A stretch of 64,000 nt of DNA from Chloroflexota bacterium (GCA_029561345.1 JAKQJC010000059.1:124001-188000), one strand, 5' to 3'; numbered from the stretch's first letter, positions 46,392 through 56,942 are shown. A program made the numbers and translations. Notes: generated by a model from the letters alone, not told the origin.

Positions 46392-46575
46392 AAGGAGGTG
46401 ATTCCGGTTTATTCAATTAGAAAAATAAATGAAGTGCCTGCTCAGTGATTGGCGTCCCTAAAGCAAGCACTTCAAGTCGAGAGAATGGGCCTCCAATGAT
46501 GGGACCATACTCTATTCTATTCTACCATAACCAATTCAACTGCCAAAATATCAATTAGTAAGAAGGAGAGATGAC
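46392..46575 (+). promoter_or_regulatory. Leader between the regulator and the binding-protein gene
   Basis: This 184-base gap holds no gene. AAGGAGGTGAT at 46392-46402, an exact complement of the usual 16S 3' end, is not followed by a start codon. A hairpin pairs 46431-46442 with 46462-46473 (one mismatch), without a T-run. The ribosome site of the next gene is AAGGAGAG at 46563-46570. No strong promoter is apparent. Confidence 0.4.
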
Positions 46576-47628
46576 ATGTTTCGTGCTAAGTTTCTTGCGT
46601 TGATTGTGATCCTGTCCATGATCCTGGCTGCCTGCACCCCGGCGGCCACGCCCACTGCCGCGCCGACTGAAAAACCAAAAGCAGAGCCCACTGCCGTGCC
46701 GGCAGAGCTGCCTAAAAAAGGCCTGGCCTGTGCACCGAAATGTGAATATAAGGATCTGGTGGTTGGTTTCCTTCAGACTGGTTCTGAAGGCGGCTGGCGC
46801 GCTGCCAATACCGCTTCCTTCAAGGAAACTGCTGAACAGCTTGGCCTGACCTTGAAATTCTACGATTCGCAAAATGACCTGGCCAAAGAGGTCGCGGGCT
46901 TCCAGCAGTTTATTCAGGATCCCCAGGTGAATGTGATTGTTCTCTCTGCGCTTGAGACCACCGGCTGGGAACAGGTTTTGAAAGATGCCGCTGCTGCCGG
47001 CAAAATTGTTGTCATTCAGGACCGCCGCATTGACGCTCCGGATACCCTGTTCGAAACCTACATTGGCGCCGATTTTGTTGAAGAAGGCCGCAAGTCTGCG
47101 GATGAAATTTGCGCTCTGCTGAAAAACAGCGCCAAGAAAAATGTGTGGGAACTGGTTGGCAATGTGGGTTCATCAGCTGCCAAGGATCGCGGTCAGGGCT
47201 TCCGTGAAAAGATGGCTGACTGCGGTATCACCATCACCAACAGCCAGACGGCCAACTGGAGCATCACCGAAGGCAAGCAGGTAACCGAAGCCTGGTTGAA
47301 GGAATCGAAGGATGTTCAGGCCATTTTTGCCCAGAATGACGAAATGGGCCTCGGCGCCATTGAAGCTTTGAAAGAAGCTGGCCTCAAACCCGGTGTGGAT
47401 GTGTATGTGCTCTCTGTTGATGCGACTGCCGGCGCTTTCAAAGCCATGCTGGCTGGAACTCTGAATGTGACGGTGGAATGCAACCCGCTGCTGGCTCCCC
47501 AGGTTTATGAAGCTGCACTGAAAGCTGCCAACGGCGAAACCCTGCCCAAGTGGGTGGCTTCTCAGGAAGGCGTGTTCCGTGCCACGGATCCCAACCTCAA
47601 GCAAATTGCCGACGGCCGCAAATATTAA
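46576..47628 (+). CDS. ytfQ: Sugar ABC transporter binding lipoprotein (YtfQ-like)
   Basis: A 350-residue lipoprotein with signal and lipobox LSMILAAC and a Pro/Thr/Ala-rich linker to about residue 48. The binding domain resembles YtfQ, which binds galactofuranose/arabinofuranose: LVVGFLQTGSEGGWRAANTA, ALETTGWEQVLKDA and VIQDRRIDAPD. Next to araBAD, L-arabinose (furanose form) is the likely ligand. A terminator follows the gene, so it may be made in excess over the other transporter parts. Confidence 0.88.
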   Translation: MFRAKFLALIVILSMILAACTPAATPTAAPTEKPKAEPTAVPAELPKKGLACAPKCEYKDLVVGFLQTGSEGGWRAANTASFKETAEQLGLTLKFYDSQNDLAKEVAGFQQFIQDPQVNVIVLSALETTGWEQVLKDAAAAGKIVVIQDRRIDAPDTLFETYIGADFVEEGRKSADEICALLKNSAKKNVWELVGNVGSSAAKDRGQGFREKMADCGITITNSQTANWSITEGKQVTEAWLKESKDVQAIFAQNDEMGLGAIEALKEAGLKPGVDVYVLSVDATAGAFKAMLAGTLNVTVECNPLLAPQVYEAALKAANGETLPKWVASQEGVFRATDPNLKQIADGRKY

Positions 47629-47709
47629 TCGCGGCTCATTTTTCTGGCCTGGTTGAACTGAAATCATATCTGTTCAGCCTCTCCCCCTGAATAAGAAATT
47701 GGAACAAGT

Positions 47710-47746
47710 GAGGGGCGGTGGATATCACTTCCGCCCCTCCATTTTT
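47710..47746 (+). terminator. Internal terminator between binding protein and ATPase genes
   Basis: A 9-bp GC-rich perfect stem (GAGGGGCGG at 47710-47718 with 47731-47739), loop with the small palindrome GATATC, followed by CATTTTTG. In the middle of a transport operon this gives partial termination and raises the binding-protein to ATPase ratio. Confidence 0.7.
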
Positions 47747-47764
47747 GAAAGCTGGATGGTTTGC

Positions 47765-49288
47765 ATGACAGAAACAAACAGCGATACTTTACTTATCTCC
47801 ATGCAAGGGATCAGCAAGGTGTTCCCTGGCGTGCAGGCGTTGACGAACGTGGATTTCAGCCTGAAATATGGCGAAATTCATGCCCTGATGGGCGGCAATG
47901 GGGCCGGAAAGTCAACCCTCATCAAAGTTCTAACCGGCGTAGAACACCCTGACAGTGGGCACATTTTTCTGGCGGGGAAAGAAGTGCATGTGCGTTCTCC
48001 CCAGCATGCCCAGTCCCTGGGAATCAGCACGGTGTATCAGGAAGTGAATTTGTGCCCCAACCTGACGGTGGCGGAAAATATCCTCATTGGTCGGGCGCCG
48101 ATGCGCCTGGGAAGCATTGATTGGAAGAAACTGAATGCCCAGGCGCAGGAGATAATGAACCGCGTGCTGGGGATGGAAATTGATGTCACCGTTATGTTGG
48201 GTTCCTATTCGGTGGCCATTCAGCAAATGGTGGCCATTGTGCGCGCACTTGAAATTGGCAATGCAAAGGTATTGATCCTGGATGAGCCCACATCGAGTTT
48301 ATCCAGACGCGAAACAGAGCAATTATTTGAGGTGATGCGCCGGCTAAAAAGCGAAGGCGTTGGCATTATATTCATTACTCATTTTCTTGATCAGGTTTAT
48401 GAAATTACCGACCGGATCACCATCATCCGCAACGGTGGGCTGGTCGGCACTTTTGAGACGGCCAGCATGACCCGGCTGGAGTTGATCACAAAAATGATCG
48501 GCAAGACCATTATTGAGCTGGAAGATCTTTCGCGGATAAAAGCGAATATCAGCAAGCATATCAGCGGAGATCTGGTGCTTGAGACGCAAGATTTAGGACA
48601 GAGCGGACAGGTTGAACCGATCAGCCTGACGCTGCATGCCGGCGAGGTGCTGGGGCTGGCTGGTCTGGTCGGAGCCGGGCGCACAGAAACAGTGGGACTC
48701 ATTTTCGGTCTGGAAACACCCGACAGCGGTGAGATGAGCGTGGCGGGCAAAAAGGTGCGTCATTTTTCTCCCCTGGACTCGATTAAACGCGGGCTGGCCC
48801 TTTTGCCCGAAGATCGCAAAGCTGCGGGTATTGTGGACGAATTGACGGTCCGTGAAAACATCGTTCTGGCGCTGCAGGCTGGCCAGGGCTGGTTTAAATA
48901 TATCAATCTGGCCAAACAATATGAAATTGCCGAAAAATACATGAAGCTGCTGGAAATTGCCACCCCCTCCGCAGATCAGCAGGTGAAGAACCTGAGCGGT
49001 GGAAACCAGCAAAAGGTGATTCTGGCGCGCTGGCTGGCGACCAACCCGCGGGTTCTGATTCTGGATGAGCCCACCCGCGGCATCGACGTGGGCACGAAGG
49101 CGGAAATTCAGAAACTGGTGCTGCTGCTGGCTGATGAAGGAAAGGCCTGTATTTTCATCTCCTCTGAACTGGAGGAAGTGCTGCGCACCAGCCACCGCAT
49201 TGCGGTGATGAGCGACCACCGGAAAATTGCCGAGTTCAGCGGCGACACCAGCGAGCATGAAATCATGCGGGTTATGGCAGGTGAATAA
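47765..49288 (+). CDS. ytfR: Sugar ABC transporter ATPase, two domains (YtfR-like)
   Basis: A 507-residue ATPase of the MglA/RbsA/YtfR type. Domain 1 has Walker A GGNGAGKST, a degenerate signature (LGSYSVAIQQMVAIVRAL) and Walker B LILDEPTSSL. Domain 2 has a Walker-A-like GLVGAGRTE, signature LSGGNQQKV and LILDEPTRGIDVG. The asymmetry is normal for the family. The ATG at 47765 is preceded by GGATGG; the longer frame starts inside the terminator. The stop overlaps the next start (TAATG). Confidence 0.92.
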   Translation: MTETNSDTLLISMQGISKVFPGVQALTNVDFSLKYGEIHALMGGNGAGKSTLIKVLTGVEHPDSGHIFLAGKEVHVRSPQHAQSLGISTVYQEVNLCPNLTVAENILIGRAPMRLGSIDWKKLNAQAQEIMNRVLGMEIDVTVMLGSYSVAIQQMVAIVRALEIGNAKVLILDEPTSSLSRRETEQLFEVMRRLKSEGVGIIFITHFLDQVYEITDRITIIRNGGLVGTFETASMTRLELITKMIGKTIIELEDLSRIKANISKHISGDLVLETQDLGQSGQVEPISLTLHAGEVLGLAGLVGAGRTETVGLIFGLETPDSGEMSVAGKKVRHFSPLDSIKRGLALLPEDRKAAGIVDELTVRENIVLALQAGQGWFKYINLAKQYEIAEKYMKLLEIATPSADQQVKNLSGGNQQKVILARWLATNPRVLILDEPTRGIDVGTKAEIQKLVLLLADEGKACIFISSELEEVLRTSHRIAVMSDHRKIAEFSGDTSEHEIMRVMAGE

Positions 49289-50364
49289 TGTCAAAAGAAC
49301 ACAAATCGGTTAACTTACGAAAAATCACGGAAAGCAAGCTGTTTTTTCCGCTGCTCACCCTGGCCATCATTCTGTTGATGGATCTGATCATCATCCCCAA
49401 TTTCTTTGCCATTCAGGTACGCGACGGAAATCTCTACGGCAGCCTGATTGATATTCTGCGCAATGCTTCTCCGGTGATGATTTTGGCCATCGGCATGACT
49501 CTGGTGATTGCCACCGGCGGGGTAGATCTTTCGGTTGGGGCTGTTATGGCCATTGCAGCGTCGGTCGCAGCGATCATGATGAACCCGGTCATCATTGGTT
49601 TGGAACTTCCACCTGATTTGATGAAATTCATCAATGATCCTTATTTCACCTATTCCCCATTATGGCAGGTGATCACGGTGACGCTGATTGTGACCACCAT
49701 CTGCGGTCTGTGGAACGGCCTGCTGGTGGCATATATCCGCATTCAGCCCATGGTGGCTACATTAATTTTAATGATTGCAGGGCGGGGGATCGCCCAGCTG
49801 ATCACCAATGGGGTGCGAATCCAGATTTTCTATGAGCCCTATGCGTTTTTGGGGCAAGGATGGATTATTCTGCCCTTCTCTCTATACCTGGTGGCGATTC
49901 TTTACACCACAACCTGGCTTTTCACCCGCAGAACGGCAATCGGCCTGTTTATCGAATCGGTTGGCATCAATTTCCGCTCCAGTTTTTACAGCGGCATCAA
50001 TGAAAAACGGATCAAGATGCTGGTGTATGCCTTCAGCGGTTTTTGCGCCGGATTGGCAGGGCTGGTTGCGTCTTCTAATATTAAAACATCTGACGCCCAC
50101 AACATTGGTATTGGCCTTGAGCTGGATGCCATTCTGGCGGTGATTATAGGCGGCACTCTGATGTCGGGCGGGCGTTTTTCCCTGCTGGCCAGCCTGATTG
50201 GCGCAGTGGTCATTCAGGCCATCACCACATCCATGTACGCCGTGGGGGTGCCGGCTTTCGCACTGCAGGCGATTAAAGGCGTCTTTGTCATCATCATGAT
50301 CTTGCTCTACTCTGAACAGGCGCGCAATTTTGTGCGCAAACTCAGCGCGCCGAAGGGAGCATAA
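49288..50364 (+). CDS. ytfT: Sugar ABC transporter permease (YtfT-like)
   Basis: A 358-residue BPD_transp_2-type permease with 8-10 transmembrane segments and the RbsC-family motif GMTLVIATGGVDLSVGAVM. The EAA-like loop reads ESVGINFRSSFYSGIN. It is longer at the N-terminus than RbsC. It pairs with the second permease to form the heteromeric channel, as YtfT and YjfF do. Confidence 0.9.
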   Translation: MSKEHKSVNLRKITESKLFFPLLTLAIILLMDLIIIPNFFAIQVRDGNLYGSLIDILRNASPVMILAIGMTLVIATGGVDLSVGAVMAIAASVAAIMMNPVIIGLELPPDLMKFINDPYFTYSPLWQVITVTLIVTTICGLWNGLLVAYIRIQPMVATLILMIAGRGIAQLITNGVRIQIFYEPYAFLGQGWIILPFSLYLVAILYTTTWLFTRRTAIGLFIESVGINFRSSFYSGINEKRIKMLVYAFSGFCAGLAGLVASSNIKTSDAHNIGIGLELDAILAVIIGGTLMSGGRFSLLASLIGAVVIQAITTSMYAVGVPAFALQAIKGVFVIIMILLYSEQARNFVRKLSAPKGA

Positions 50365-50366
50365 CC

Positions 50367-51941
50367 ATGCAAAATAAACTCACCCTTTTTCTTTCCAGAA
50401 ACAGCCGCTTTATTCCCCTAACGGTCACTGCTCTGCTGGCTTTCCTCGCTTATATTGTGGGCGCCATGCTGTATCCGGGCATGCGAGATATTCAGGTGTT
50501 CTTGAATATCTTCCGCAACAATACCTATCTGATGATCAGCGCGGTGGGCATGACCTTTGTGATTCTCTCCGGCGGCATAGACTTATCGGTCAGCGGCATT
50601 GTGGCGCTCACCACGGTGGCCACGGCAGCATTGATCCGGGCAGGCTGGAATCCCTGGCTGGTCTTTTTGCTGATGCTGCTGATGGGCGCGGCGCTGGGCG
50701 CCGTTATGGGCAGTTTTGTGGCCTTTTTGAAGGTGCAGCCTTTCATTGCCACGCTGGCAGGCATGTGGTTTGCCCGCGGCATGTGCTTTTTCATCAGCGA
50801 CGATGCCATTTCCATCAGTCATCCGGTCTATACCCTGCTGGGACAAACGAAAATCCTCATTCCCGGGCTGGCTGAAATTGCCTGGGCGCAGGGCCGCGCC
50901 GCGCCTTATGTCACCATTCCGGTGCTTGTTTCCCTGTTGATGGTGGCCCTGGCTATTTACATCGCGCATTTCACCCGCTTCGGGCGCAACGTTTATGCGA
51001 TTGGCGGCAACGAACAATCGGCCCGTCTGATGGGGCTTCCGGTCAATGCCACCCGGGTGATGGTTTACACATTCAGCGGATTTTGCTCAGGCCTGGCCGG
51101 CATTGCGCTGAGCATTTTCGTCCTTTCAGGGCATGGGCTGTATGCCAATGGCTATGAAATGGATGTGATCGCTTCGGTGGTGATGGGCGGCACGATGCTG
51201 ACAGGCGGTTCAGGGTACCTGTTTGGCACACCTTTCGGCGTGCTTATCCTGGGCATCACGCAGACCCTGATCCAATTCAACGGCTCTCTCAGCTCGTGGT
51301 GGACAAAAATCGTCATTGGCATTTTGACCCTCATTTTCATTGGGGTGCAGAGCCTGCTGGTTGCCCGCAAGGGTGGGCGCAAAGCCAGGGAATTGAGCCC
51401 TCAGGCGCGCCGGCAAAGATGGATCTATGGCGGGGCGGCAACCCTGGTGGTGGGGGTGCTGGCGGTGGTGTTGATTATCAATGGCGGCAGGCTGAACAGC
51501 GCTGTTAACACCCCCGAAGCGGAGCGTTGTGCTTTGAAACCCTACCGACAGGATCTGGCGGCCAGCCTGGTGGAAGGCGGCGCAGTGATGGTTTATGAAC
51601 GCAACGGCGGGCCTGACTGCATTGACGAGTTATATGCCATTTACCCGGATGGGCGTATTACAGGGAATGATGGAACGGAGAATGTTGAAAAACAGGTGAC
51701 CAGCGATGAATTAAATCAGGTGATGACAGGCATCCTTGAAAGGGGCTGGTTTACCGACGAACTTTACAACACCTGGCACACCCCGTGCGGGCAGTGTTAC
51801 GGTTACTACCTCACCGTGGTCAATAACGGCGAACAGAAGACGGTGAAAGGTGTGGACGGCGGCACGGATGCCCCGGCAGTTTACTGGCAAATCATTTCCC
51901 TGGTAAAGGGACTGGTTCCCAAGTTTACGGCTGCGCCTTAG
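50367..51941 (+). CDS. yjfF: Sugar ABC permease (YjfF-like) with extra C-terminal extracytoplasmic domain
   Basis: A 524-residue fusion. Residues 1 to about 340 are a complete BPD_transp_2 permease (FVILSGGIDLSVSGIVALTT; loop AIGGNEQSARLMGLPVNATR). About 185 residues follow: a basic stretch (RKARELSPQARRQRWIYG), one transmembrane helix, and a soluble domain with Cys residues (AERCALK, GPDCID, TPCGQCYGYY). This domain is absent from E. coli YjfF. It would lie outside the membrane, near the docking site of the binding protein. I do not recognise the domain. Confidence 0.85.
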   Translation: MQNKLTLFLSRNSRFIPLTVTALLAFLAYIVGAMLYPGMRDIQVFLNIFRNNTYLMISAVGMTFVILSGGIDLSVSGIVALTTVATAALIRAGWNPWLVFLLMLLMGAALGAVMGSFVAFLKVQPFIATLAGMWFARGMCFFISDDAISISHPVYTLLGQTKILIPGLAEIAWAQGRAAPYVTIPVLVSLLMVALAIYIAHFTRFGRNVYAIGGNEQSARLMGLPVNATRVMVYTFSGFCSGLAGIALSIFVLSGHGLYANGYEMDVIASVVMGGTMLTGGSGYLFGTPFGVLILGITQTLIQFNGSLSSWWTKIVIGILTLIFIGVQSLLVARKGGRKARELSPQARRQRWIYGGAATLVVGVLAVVLIINGGRLNSAVNTPEAERCALKPYRQDLAASLVEGGAVMVYERNGGPDCIDELYAIYPDGRITGNDGTENVEKQVTSDELNQVMTGILERGWFTDELYNTWHTPCGQCYGYYLTVVNNGEQKTVKGVDGGTDAPAVYWQIISLVKGLVPKFTAAP

Positions 51942-51973
51942 CCGGCAGGTGAAAGCTTACAGGAGAAAATCAG

Positions 51974-52894
51974 ATGCGATTGAAAAAAATATTGCTTCCG
52001 ACCCTCATCATCCTCAACCTGTTTCTCTCAGCCTGCGTTTATATTGTGCTGCCAGAAGGTTTGGAAACGGTTGAGACAAAAAACAACCTGGGCTGGAGCG
52101 GGGCTGTCACAGGCGTGAGTCAGACGGATGCCGGGAATTTGCATATTGATATCACCATCCGCAATCAAACCGGGGATTGGAGCGCGATGAAAGCGGTGGA
52201 GGGCAAACCGGCGTTGTTGACTACCAAAGATGGCAAGGTGCAACCCTGCGAGACCGTTTTTGTTGGCACAGGCGGCCACCGCCTGGCGCCGGGCTTTCAA
52301 ATGCGCGGATATACGGCCGGGACAAAGGCCAAGCCGGAAACCCAGTTGATCTACGTGGAATGCGCCAAGATTGGTGATGCCGCGGGAGCTGAACTGGCTG
52401 TTGATTATGTGGCTTACAGCGGCGAGCTGGATTATTACCATCAGGACGCGGGTGAAAGCAAAGGCACCATCAAACTGCAGCTCGATAAAGTTGAAACTGG
52501 CCTGGTTTACCCGGTTTATCAGCCTGTGGACGACCTGATATTGAAGCCTGATGTAAAAATCACGGCTTTGAGCAACACCATCATCAGCCTGTTGAAAACC
52601 ACCCGCACCGAAAACGGCTTTGAATTCCAATGGCAGAACGAGAATCCCACAGAATTTGCCCTGAAGATCCACATCGGCAACCCGCCTGTGATTGGATCTG
52701 ACGGCATCATCTACGGTTATTACGAGATTATGGATTTGACCTCAACGCCGCTGACGCCGGCGGCGGGAAAGATTGACTGGGTGACCAAAGCCAGTGTGCC
52801 AAAGGAAGTGAACAATTGCTATGTCCTTTTGAGTGTGGAATCCAAAAAGATGCGCCTATATGTCAATTATGCGATTGACATCACGGATAAATAA
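51974..52894 (+). CDS. Lipoprotein of unknown function in the arabinose operon
   Basis: A 306-residue secreted lipoprotein with lipobox LFLSAC after a basic, hydrophobic signal. The mature part appears all-beta with Asn/Thr/Gly-rich strands and two or three Cys residues (VQPCETVF, YVECAK, NNCYVLL). No family is recognised. Its position between the extended permease and araB suggests a role in sugar capture or assembly at the surface. Confidence 0.65.
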   Translation: MRLKKILLPTLIILNLFLSACVYIVLPEGLETVETKNNLGWSGAVTGVSQTDAGNLHIDITIRNQTGDWSAMKAVEGKPALLTTKDGKVQPCETVFVGTGGHRLAPGFQMRGYTAGTKAKPETQLIYVECAKIGDAAGAELAVDYVAYSGELDYYHQDAGESKGTIKLQLDKVETGLVYPVYQPVDDLILKPDVKITALSNTIISLLKTTRTENGFEFQWQNENPTEFALKIHIGNPPVIGSDGIIYGYYEIMDLTSTPLTPAAGKIDWVTKASVPKEVNNCYVLLSVESKKMRLYVNYAIDITDK

Positions 52895-52951
52895 GGTTGG
52901 AAACCTGATGAAAAGAAAACAGGCAATCACTCTTGAACACAGGATGGGCAT

Positions 52952-54553
52952 ATGAACCAGAATGACATTCAAAAAGCAATTGAGAGCGGGAAGACCTTCC
53001 TCGGCATTGAATTGGGTTCAACGCGGATCAAAGCTGTTTTAATCACAGAGGATCACTCGCCGGTTGCCGCGGGAAGCCATGAATGGGAAAACCGCTATGA
53101 GGATGGGGTCTGGACCTACCACCTGGAAGACGTGTGGACGGGATTGCAAAACTGCTATGCCGGACTCAGAGCTGAAGTGCTGGAAAAGTACCAGATTTCA
53201 CTCAAGACTGTGGGAGCGATGGGGTTCAGCGCCATGATGCACGGTTATCTGGTCTTCGACCAGCATGACCAACTGCTGACGCCGTTTCGCACATGGCGCA
53301 ATACCATGACCGGGGCGGCCGCGGAGCAGCTTACCGAATTGTTCCAGTTCAACATCCCACAGCGCTGGAGCATTGCACATCTTTATCAGGCCATTTTGAA
53401 CAAAGAAGCTCACATCGAGGAAATCCATCACCTCACCACACTGGCCGGCTATGTGCATTGGAAGCTCACCGGCCAAAAGGTGCTGGGGGTGGGCGAAGCC
53501 TCGGGCATGTTCCCCATTGACAGCAAGATCAATGATTACGATGGGCGCATGGTTACATTGTTTAACCAACAGCTTGGTGAAAGAAACCTTCCCTGGAGGC
53601 TCCAGGATGTTCTCCCTCGCGTGCTGGCTGCTGGATGCGCAGGAGGAACCCTGACCGTAGAAGGCGCCGGGTTGTTGGACCCGACAGGGCAACTTCAGGC
53701 AGGCATTCCCCTTTGCCCGCCTGAAGGCGATGCCGGCACGGGGATGGTGGCGACAAACAGCGTGGCGGCGCGCACGGGAAATGTCTCTGCGGGCACATCG
53801 GTTTTTGCCATGATTGTGCTGGAAGATGGATTATCAAAGGTGTATCCGGAGATTGATATGGTGACCACGCCATCTGGAAAACCGGTGGCGATGGTGCACA
53901 GCAATAACTGCACTTCGGACCTTAACGCCTGGATTGACCTTTTCCGCGAATTCACTCAGGCAATCGGCGTGGAGATCAGTCAGGCGAGCCTTTTTGAGAC
54001 GCTTTACCAACAGGCGCTGGCAGGCGACGCAGATGGGGGCGGGCTGCTTTCTTACAACTATTTTTCAGGGGAGCCGATCACTCATTTTGAGGAGGGGCGG
54101 CCTCTGTTCGCTCGATCGGCTGAAAGCCGGTTCACCCTGGGAAACTTCATGCGAACCCACATCTATTCAGCCCTGGCCACCTTGAAGATTGGCCTGGATA
54201 TTCTGATGGATGAAGAAAAGGTAAAAGTGGATCGGGTGCTGGGCCACGGCGGCTTTTTTAAGACAAAGGAAGTCGGTCAGAAAATGCTGGCCACGGCCAT
54301 GAAGGTGCCTGTATCAGTGATGGAAACAGCCGGCGAAGGCGGAGCCTGGGGAATTGCCCTTTTGGCAGCCTTCATGGTCCAGAAAAAGCACGGGGAATCG
54401 CTTGAAGATTACCTGGCCGGGCAGGTGTTCGCAGCGGCTGATACAGCAACGGTCAACCCAGACCCCAAGGACATGGAAGGCTTTGCCACTTTTATGACAC
54501 GATATAAAAAAGGTCTGACGATTGAAAGCGCCGCCATAAGTGCGCTTAAGTGA
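52952..54553 (+). CDS. araB: FGGY-family L-ribulokinase
   Basis: A 533-residue sugar kinase. FGGY signatures [14 protein letters not shown] (phosphate 1), [14 protein letters not shown] and the C-terminal [15 protein letters not shown], plus [14 protein letters not shown], are present. It is of the xylulokinase-like ribulokinase type seen in Bacteroidetes and Clostridia rather than the E. coli AraB type. Location directly before araA and araD makes L-ribulokinase the likely activity. Confidence 0.87.
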   Translation: MNQNDIQKAIESGKTFLGIELGSTRIKAVLITEDHSPVAAGSHEWENRYEDGVWTYHLEDVWTGLQNCYAGLRAEVLEKYQISLKTVGAMGFSAMMHGYLVFDQHDQLLTPFRTWRNTMTGAAAEQLTELFQFNIPQRWSIAHLYQAILNKEAHIEEIHHLTTLAGYVHWKLTGQKVLGVGEASGMFPIDSKINDYDGRMVTLFNQQLGERNLPWRLQDVLPRVLAAGCAGGTLTVEGAGLLDPTGQLQAGIPLCPPEGDAGTGMVATNSVAARTGNVSAGTSVFAMIVLEDGLSKVYPEIDMVTTPSGKPVAMVHSNNCTSDLNAWIDLFREFTQAIGVEISQASLFETLYQQALAGDADGGGLLSYNYFSGEPITHFEEGRPLFARSAESRFTLGNFMRTHIYSALATLKIGLDILMDEEKVKVDRVLGHGGFFKTKEVGQKMLATAMKVPVSVMETAGEGGAWGIALLAAFMVQKKHGESLEDYLAGQVFAAADTATVNPDPKDMEGFATFMTRYKKGLTIESAAISALK

Positions 54554-54600
54554 CGACTTTTCACATGCGCTAGAAATTGACACTCAAAACGGAGATAAAA

Positions 54601-56079
54601 ATGTTGAACTTAAAAGAACAGGAAATCTGGTTTGTGGTTGGCTCGCAATTATTGTATGGTCCTAAGGTCCTGGATATTGTGGCCGCGCGGGGAAAAGAAA
54701 TGGCGGCTTATTTGGATGCAAATGAGGCCATTCCCTGCAAATTTGTTTACAAGGGGACGATTAAATCGAATGATGAAGTAAGCGCCATTATCCGGGAGGC
54801 CAATTACGATGAGAAATGCATCGGCATTGTTACCTGGTGCCACACTTTTTCGCCATCCAAAATGTGGATCAATGGGCTGACCCATTTGCAAAAACCTTTT
54901 TGCCACTTTGCCACCCAATACAATGTTGAAATTCCGAACGACGAAATTGACATGGATTTCATGAATCTGAACCAGGCTGCCCATGGGGACCGCGAGCATG
55001 GATTCATCGGCGCCCGAATGCGCTTGCACCGGAAAGTGATTGTGGGACACTGGAAGGATGAGAACGTCATCAAGGAATTGGGGGCATGGATGCGAGCGGC
55101 CGCCGCTTTCTCATTCAGCCAGCGGCTGTCCATTGTGCGGTTTGGGGATAACATGCGCGAGGTGGCGGTGACGGAAGGCGACAAGGTGGAGGCGCAAATC
55201 AAACTGGGCTGGCAGGTCAACACCTGGCCGGTGGGTGAGCTGGCGGCGGTGATTGAAAAGGTCACGGATGAAGAGGTTGAGGCCAAAGTAAGTGAATATA
55301 AGGCGGCCTACGACATTCATACCGATGACCTCCATGCGGTTTATTACCAGGCAAGAGAGGAAATTGCCATGGAGCGGATTCTTGAAAGAGAACATGCCTC
55401 TGCCTACACCAACACCTTTCAGGACCTGTGGGGAATGGAAGAACTGCCGGGCCTTGCCTCTCAGCACCTTATGGCAAAGGGTTACGGATACGGCGCCGAG
55501 GGTGACTGGAAAACCGCGGCGATGCTGTGCATTATTAAAGCGATGACGCAGGGTCTTGGCGGCGGCAGCTCATTCATGGAAGATTACACCTACCACTATG
55601 AGAAGGGCAATGAATATTCGTTAGGCGCGCACATGCTGGAAGTTTGCCCTTCGATTGCCGGGACAAAGCCGCGCATTGAGGTGCACCCGCTTGGTATTGG
55701 TGGAAAAGAAAGCCCGGCCCGCCTGGTGTTTGAAGGACATGCGGGCAAGGCGCTGGCGGTTTCGATGATTGACATGGGCGGCCGGCTGCGCCTGATTGTT
55801 CAGGATGTGGAGTGCGTCAAACCAGTCATGGAAATGCCCAATTTACCGGTCGCCAGGGTGATGTGGAAGATCAAACCGGATTTTCGCGAAGGGATTCGCC
55901 AGTGGATCGTGGCTGGCGGCGCACATCACACAGTGTTAACCTATGACGCGACCGTGGAAATGCTTGCAGATTGGGCTGAGATGATGGATATTGAATTTGT
56001 CCACCTTTCAGAGAGCCTGACCACGGAAGAATTGAAAAAAGAACTGCGCGTCAACGATTTGCTCTGGAAGTTGAGCTAA
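54601..56079 (+). CDS. araA: L-arabinose isomerase
   Basis: A 492-residue isomerase converting L-arabinose to L-ribulose with manganese. The start motif [26 protein letters not shown] and [20 protein letters not shown] (metal ligands His/Glu) are diagnostic. The ATG at 54601 has GGAG upstream; an in-frame ATG at 54577 is less well placed. The stop is 1 base before the araD start. Confidence 0.96.
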   Translation: MLNLKEQEIWFVVGSQLLYGPKVLDIVAARGKEMAAYLDANEAIPCKFVYKGTIKSNDEVSAIIREANYDEKCIGIVTWCHTFSPSKMWINGLTHLQKPFCHFATQYNVEIPNDEIDMDFMNLNQAAHGDREHGFIGARMRLHRKVIVGHWKDENVIKELGAWMRAAAAFSFSQRLSIVRFGDNMREVAVTEGDKVEAQIKLGWQVNTWPVGELAAVIEKVTDEEVEAKVSEYKAAYDIHTDDLHAVYYQAREEIAMERILEREHASAYTNTFQDLWGMEELPGLASQHLMAKGYGYGAEGDWKTAAMLCIIKAMTQGLGGGSSFMEDYTYHYEKGNEYSLGAHMLEVCPSIAGTKPRIEVHPLGIGGKESPARLVFEGHAGKALAVSMIDMGGRLRLIVQDVECVKPVMEMPNLPVARVMWKIKPDFREGIRQWIVAGGAHHTVLTYDATVEMLADWAEMMDIEFVHLSESLTTEELKKELRVNDLLWKLS

Positions 56080-56080
56080 A

Positions 56081-56770
56081 ATGCTGGACTCGCTCAAACA
56101 ACAGGTGCTGGCGGCTAATCTCTCCTTGCCCAAATTCGGGCTGGTCACTTTCACCTGGGGAAATGTGTCGGGGATTGACCGCGAAAGCAACCTGGTGGCA
56201 ATCAAACCATCAGGGGTGGATTATGAGACAATGACCCTTGCGGATATCGTTCTTGTTAATCTGGATGGCGACATCATTGAAGGGACATTAAAACCATCCT
56301 CTGACACGGCAACCCATCTTGAGCTCTACCGGGCGTTTCCCAATATTGGCGGGATAGTTCACACCCACAGCCGTTGGGCAACCAGTTTTGCCCAGGCTGG
56401 CAGGGGCATTGAGCCAACCGGCACTACCCACGCAGATTATTTTTATGGAGCCATCCCTTGTACGCGCCTGCTGACAGCCGAAGAGATTGCTGGCGATTAC
56501 GAAAAGAATACAGGAAAAGTGATCGTTGAGGCCTTCGGAGGCCGTGATCCAGATGCAATCCCGGCGGTGCTATGTCACAGCCACGGCCCATTTTGCTGGG
56601 GCAGAACGCCTGGAAAAGCGGTTGAAGCTGCGGTGGTGCTGGAGGAAGTTGCGTTCATGCAGTACCATGCTGCGGGGATAAATCCGCAGGTCTCCAGCAT
56701 GCAAAAAGAACTTCTTGACAGGCATTTCTTGCGCAAACATGGCAAAAATGCCACTTATGGACAAAAGTAG
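56081..56770 (+). CDS. araD: L-ribulose-5-phosphate 4-epimerase
   Basis: A 229-residue class II aldolase/AraD-family enzyme that produces D-xylulose 5-phosphate. [37 protein letters not shown] (zinc His pair) and [10 protein letters not shown] (third zinc His region) are all present. The length equals the family norm. It completes the araBAD pathway. Confidence 0.96.
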   Translation: MLDSLKQQVLAANLSLPKFGLVTFTWGNVSGIDRESNLVAIKPSGVDYETMTLADIVLVNLDGDIIEGTLKPSSDTATHLELYRAFPNIGGIVHTHSRWATSFAQAGRGIEPTGTTHADYFYGAIPCTRLLTAEEIAGDYEKNTGKVIVEAFGGRDPDAIPAVLCHSHGPFCWGRTPGKAVEAAVVLEEVAFMQYHAAGINPQVSSMQKELLDRHFLRKHGKNATYGQK

Positions 56771-56849
56771 GCCATTTTCAGGGCACAGCAGACGGGTGCT
56801 GATGTGATATGCTGATCTGAAATGTGGTTTTACGTGGAGGGGGAAAGAG

Positions 56850-56886
56850 GGGCATGGTCTGGTCTCTTGGAGAGCGGGCCGTGCCC
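56850..56886 (+). terminator. Probable terminator after araD
   Basis: Stem GGGCATGG (56850-56857) with CCGTGCCC (56879-56886), including one G-T pair, followed by TTTATG. The weak T-run makes it a modest candidate. Otherwise the 244-base gap to the next gene holds only the promoter near 56943. Confidence 0.4.
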
Positions 56887-56942
56887 TTTATGATTTGTGA
56901 CAACCGGCTCCGGAATTGATGACCGCCTCACATTCATCTCTA

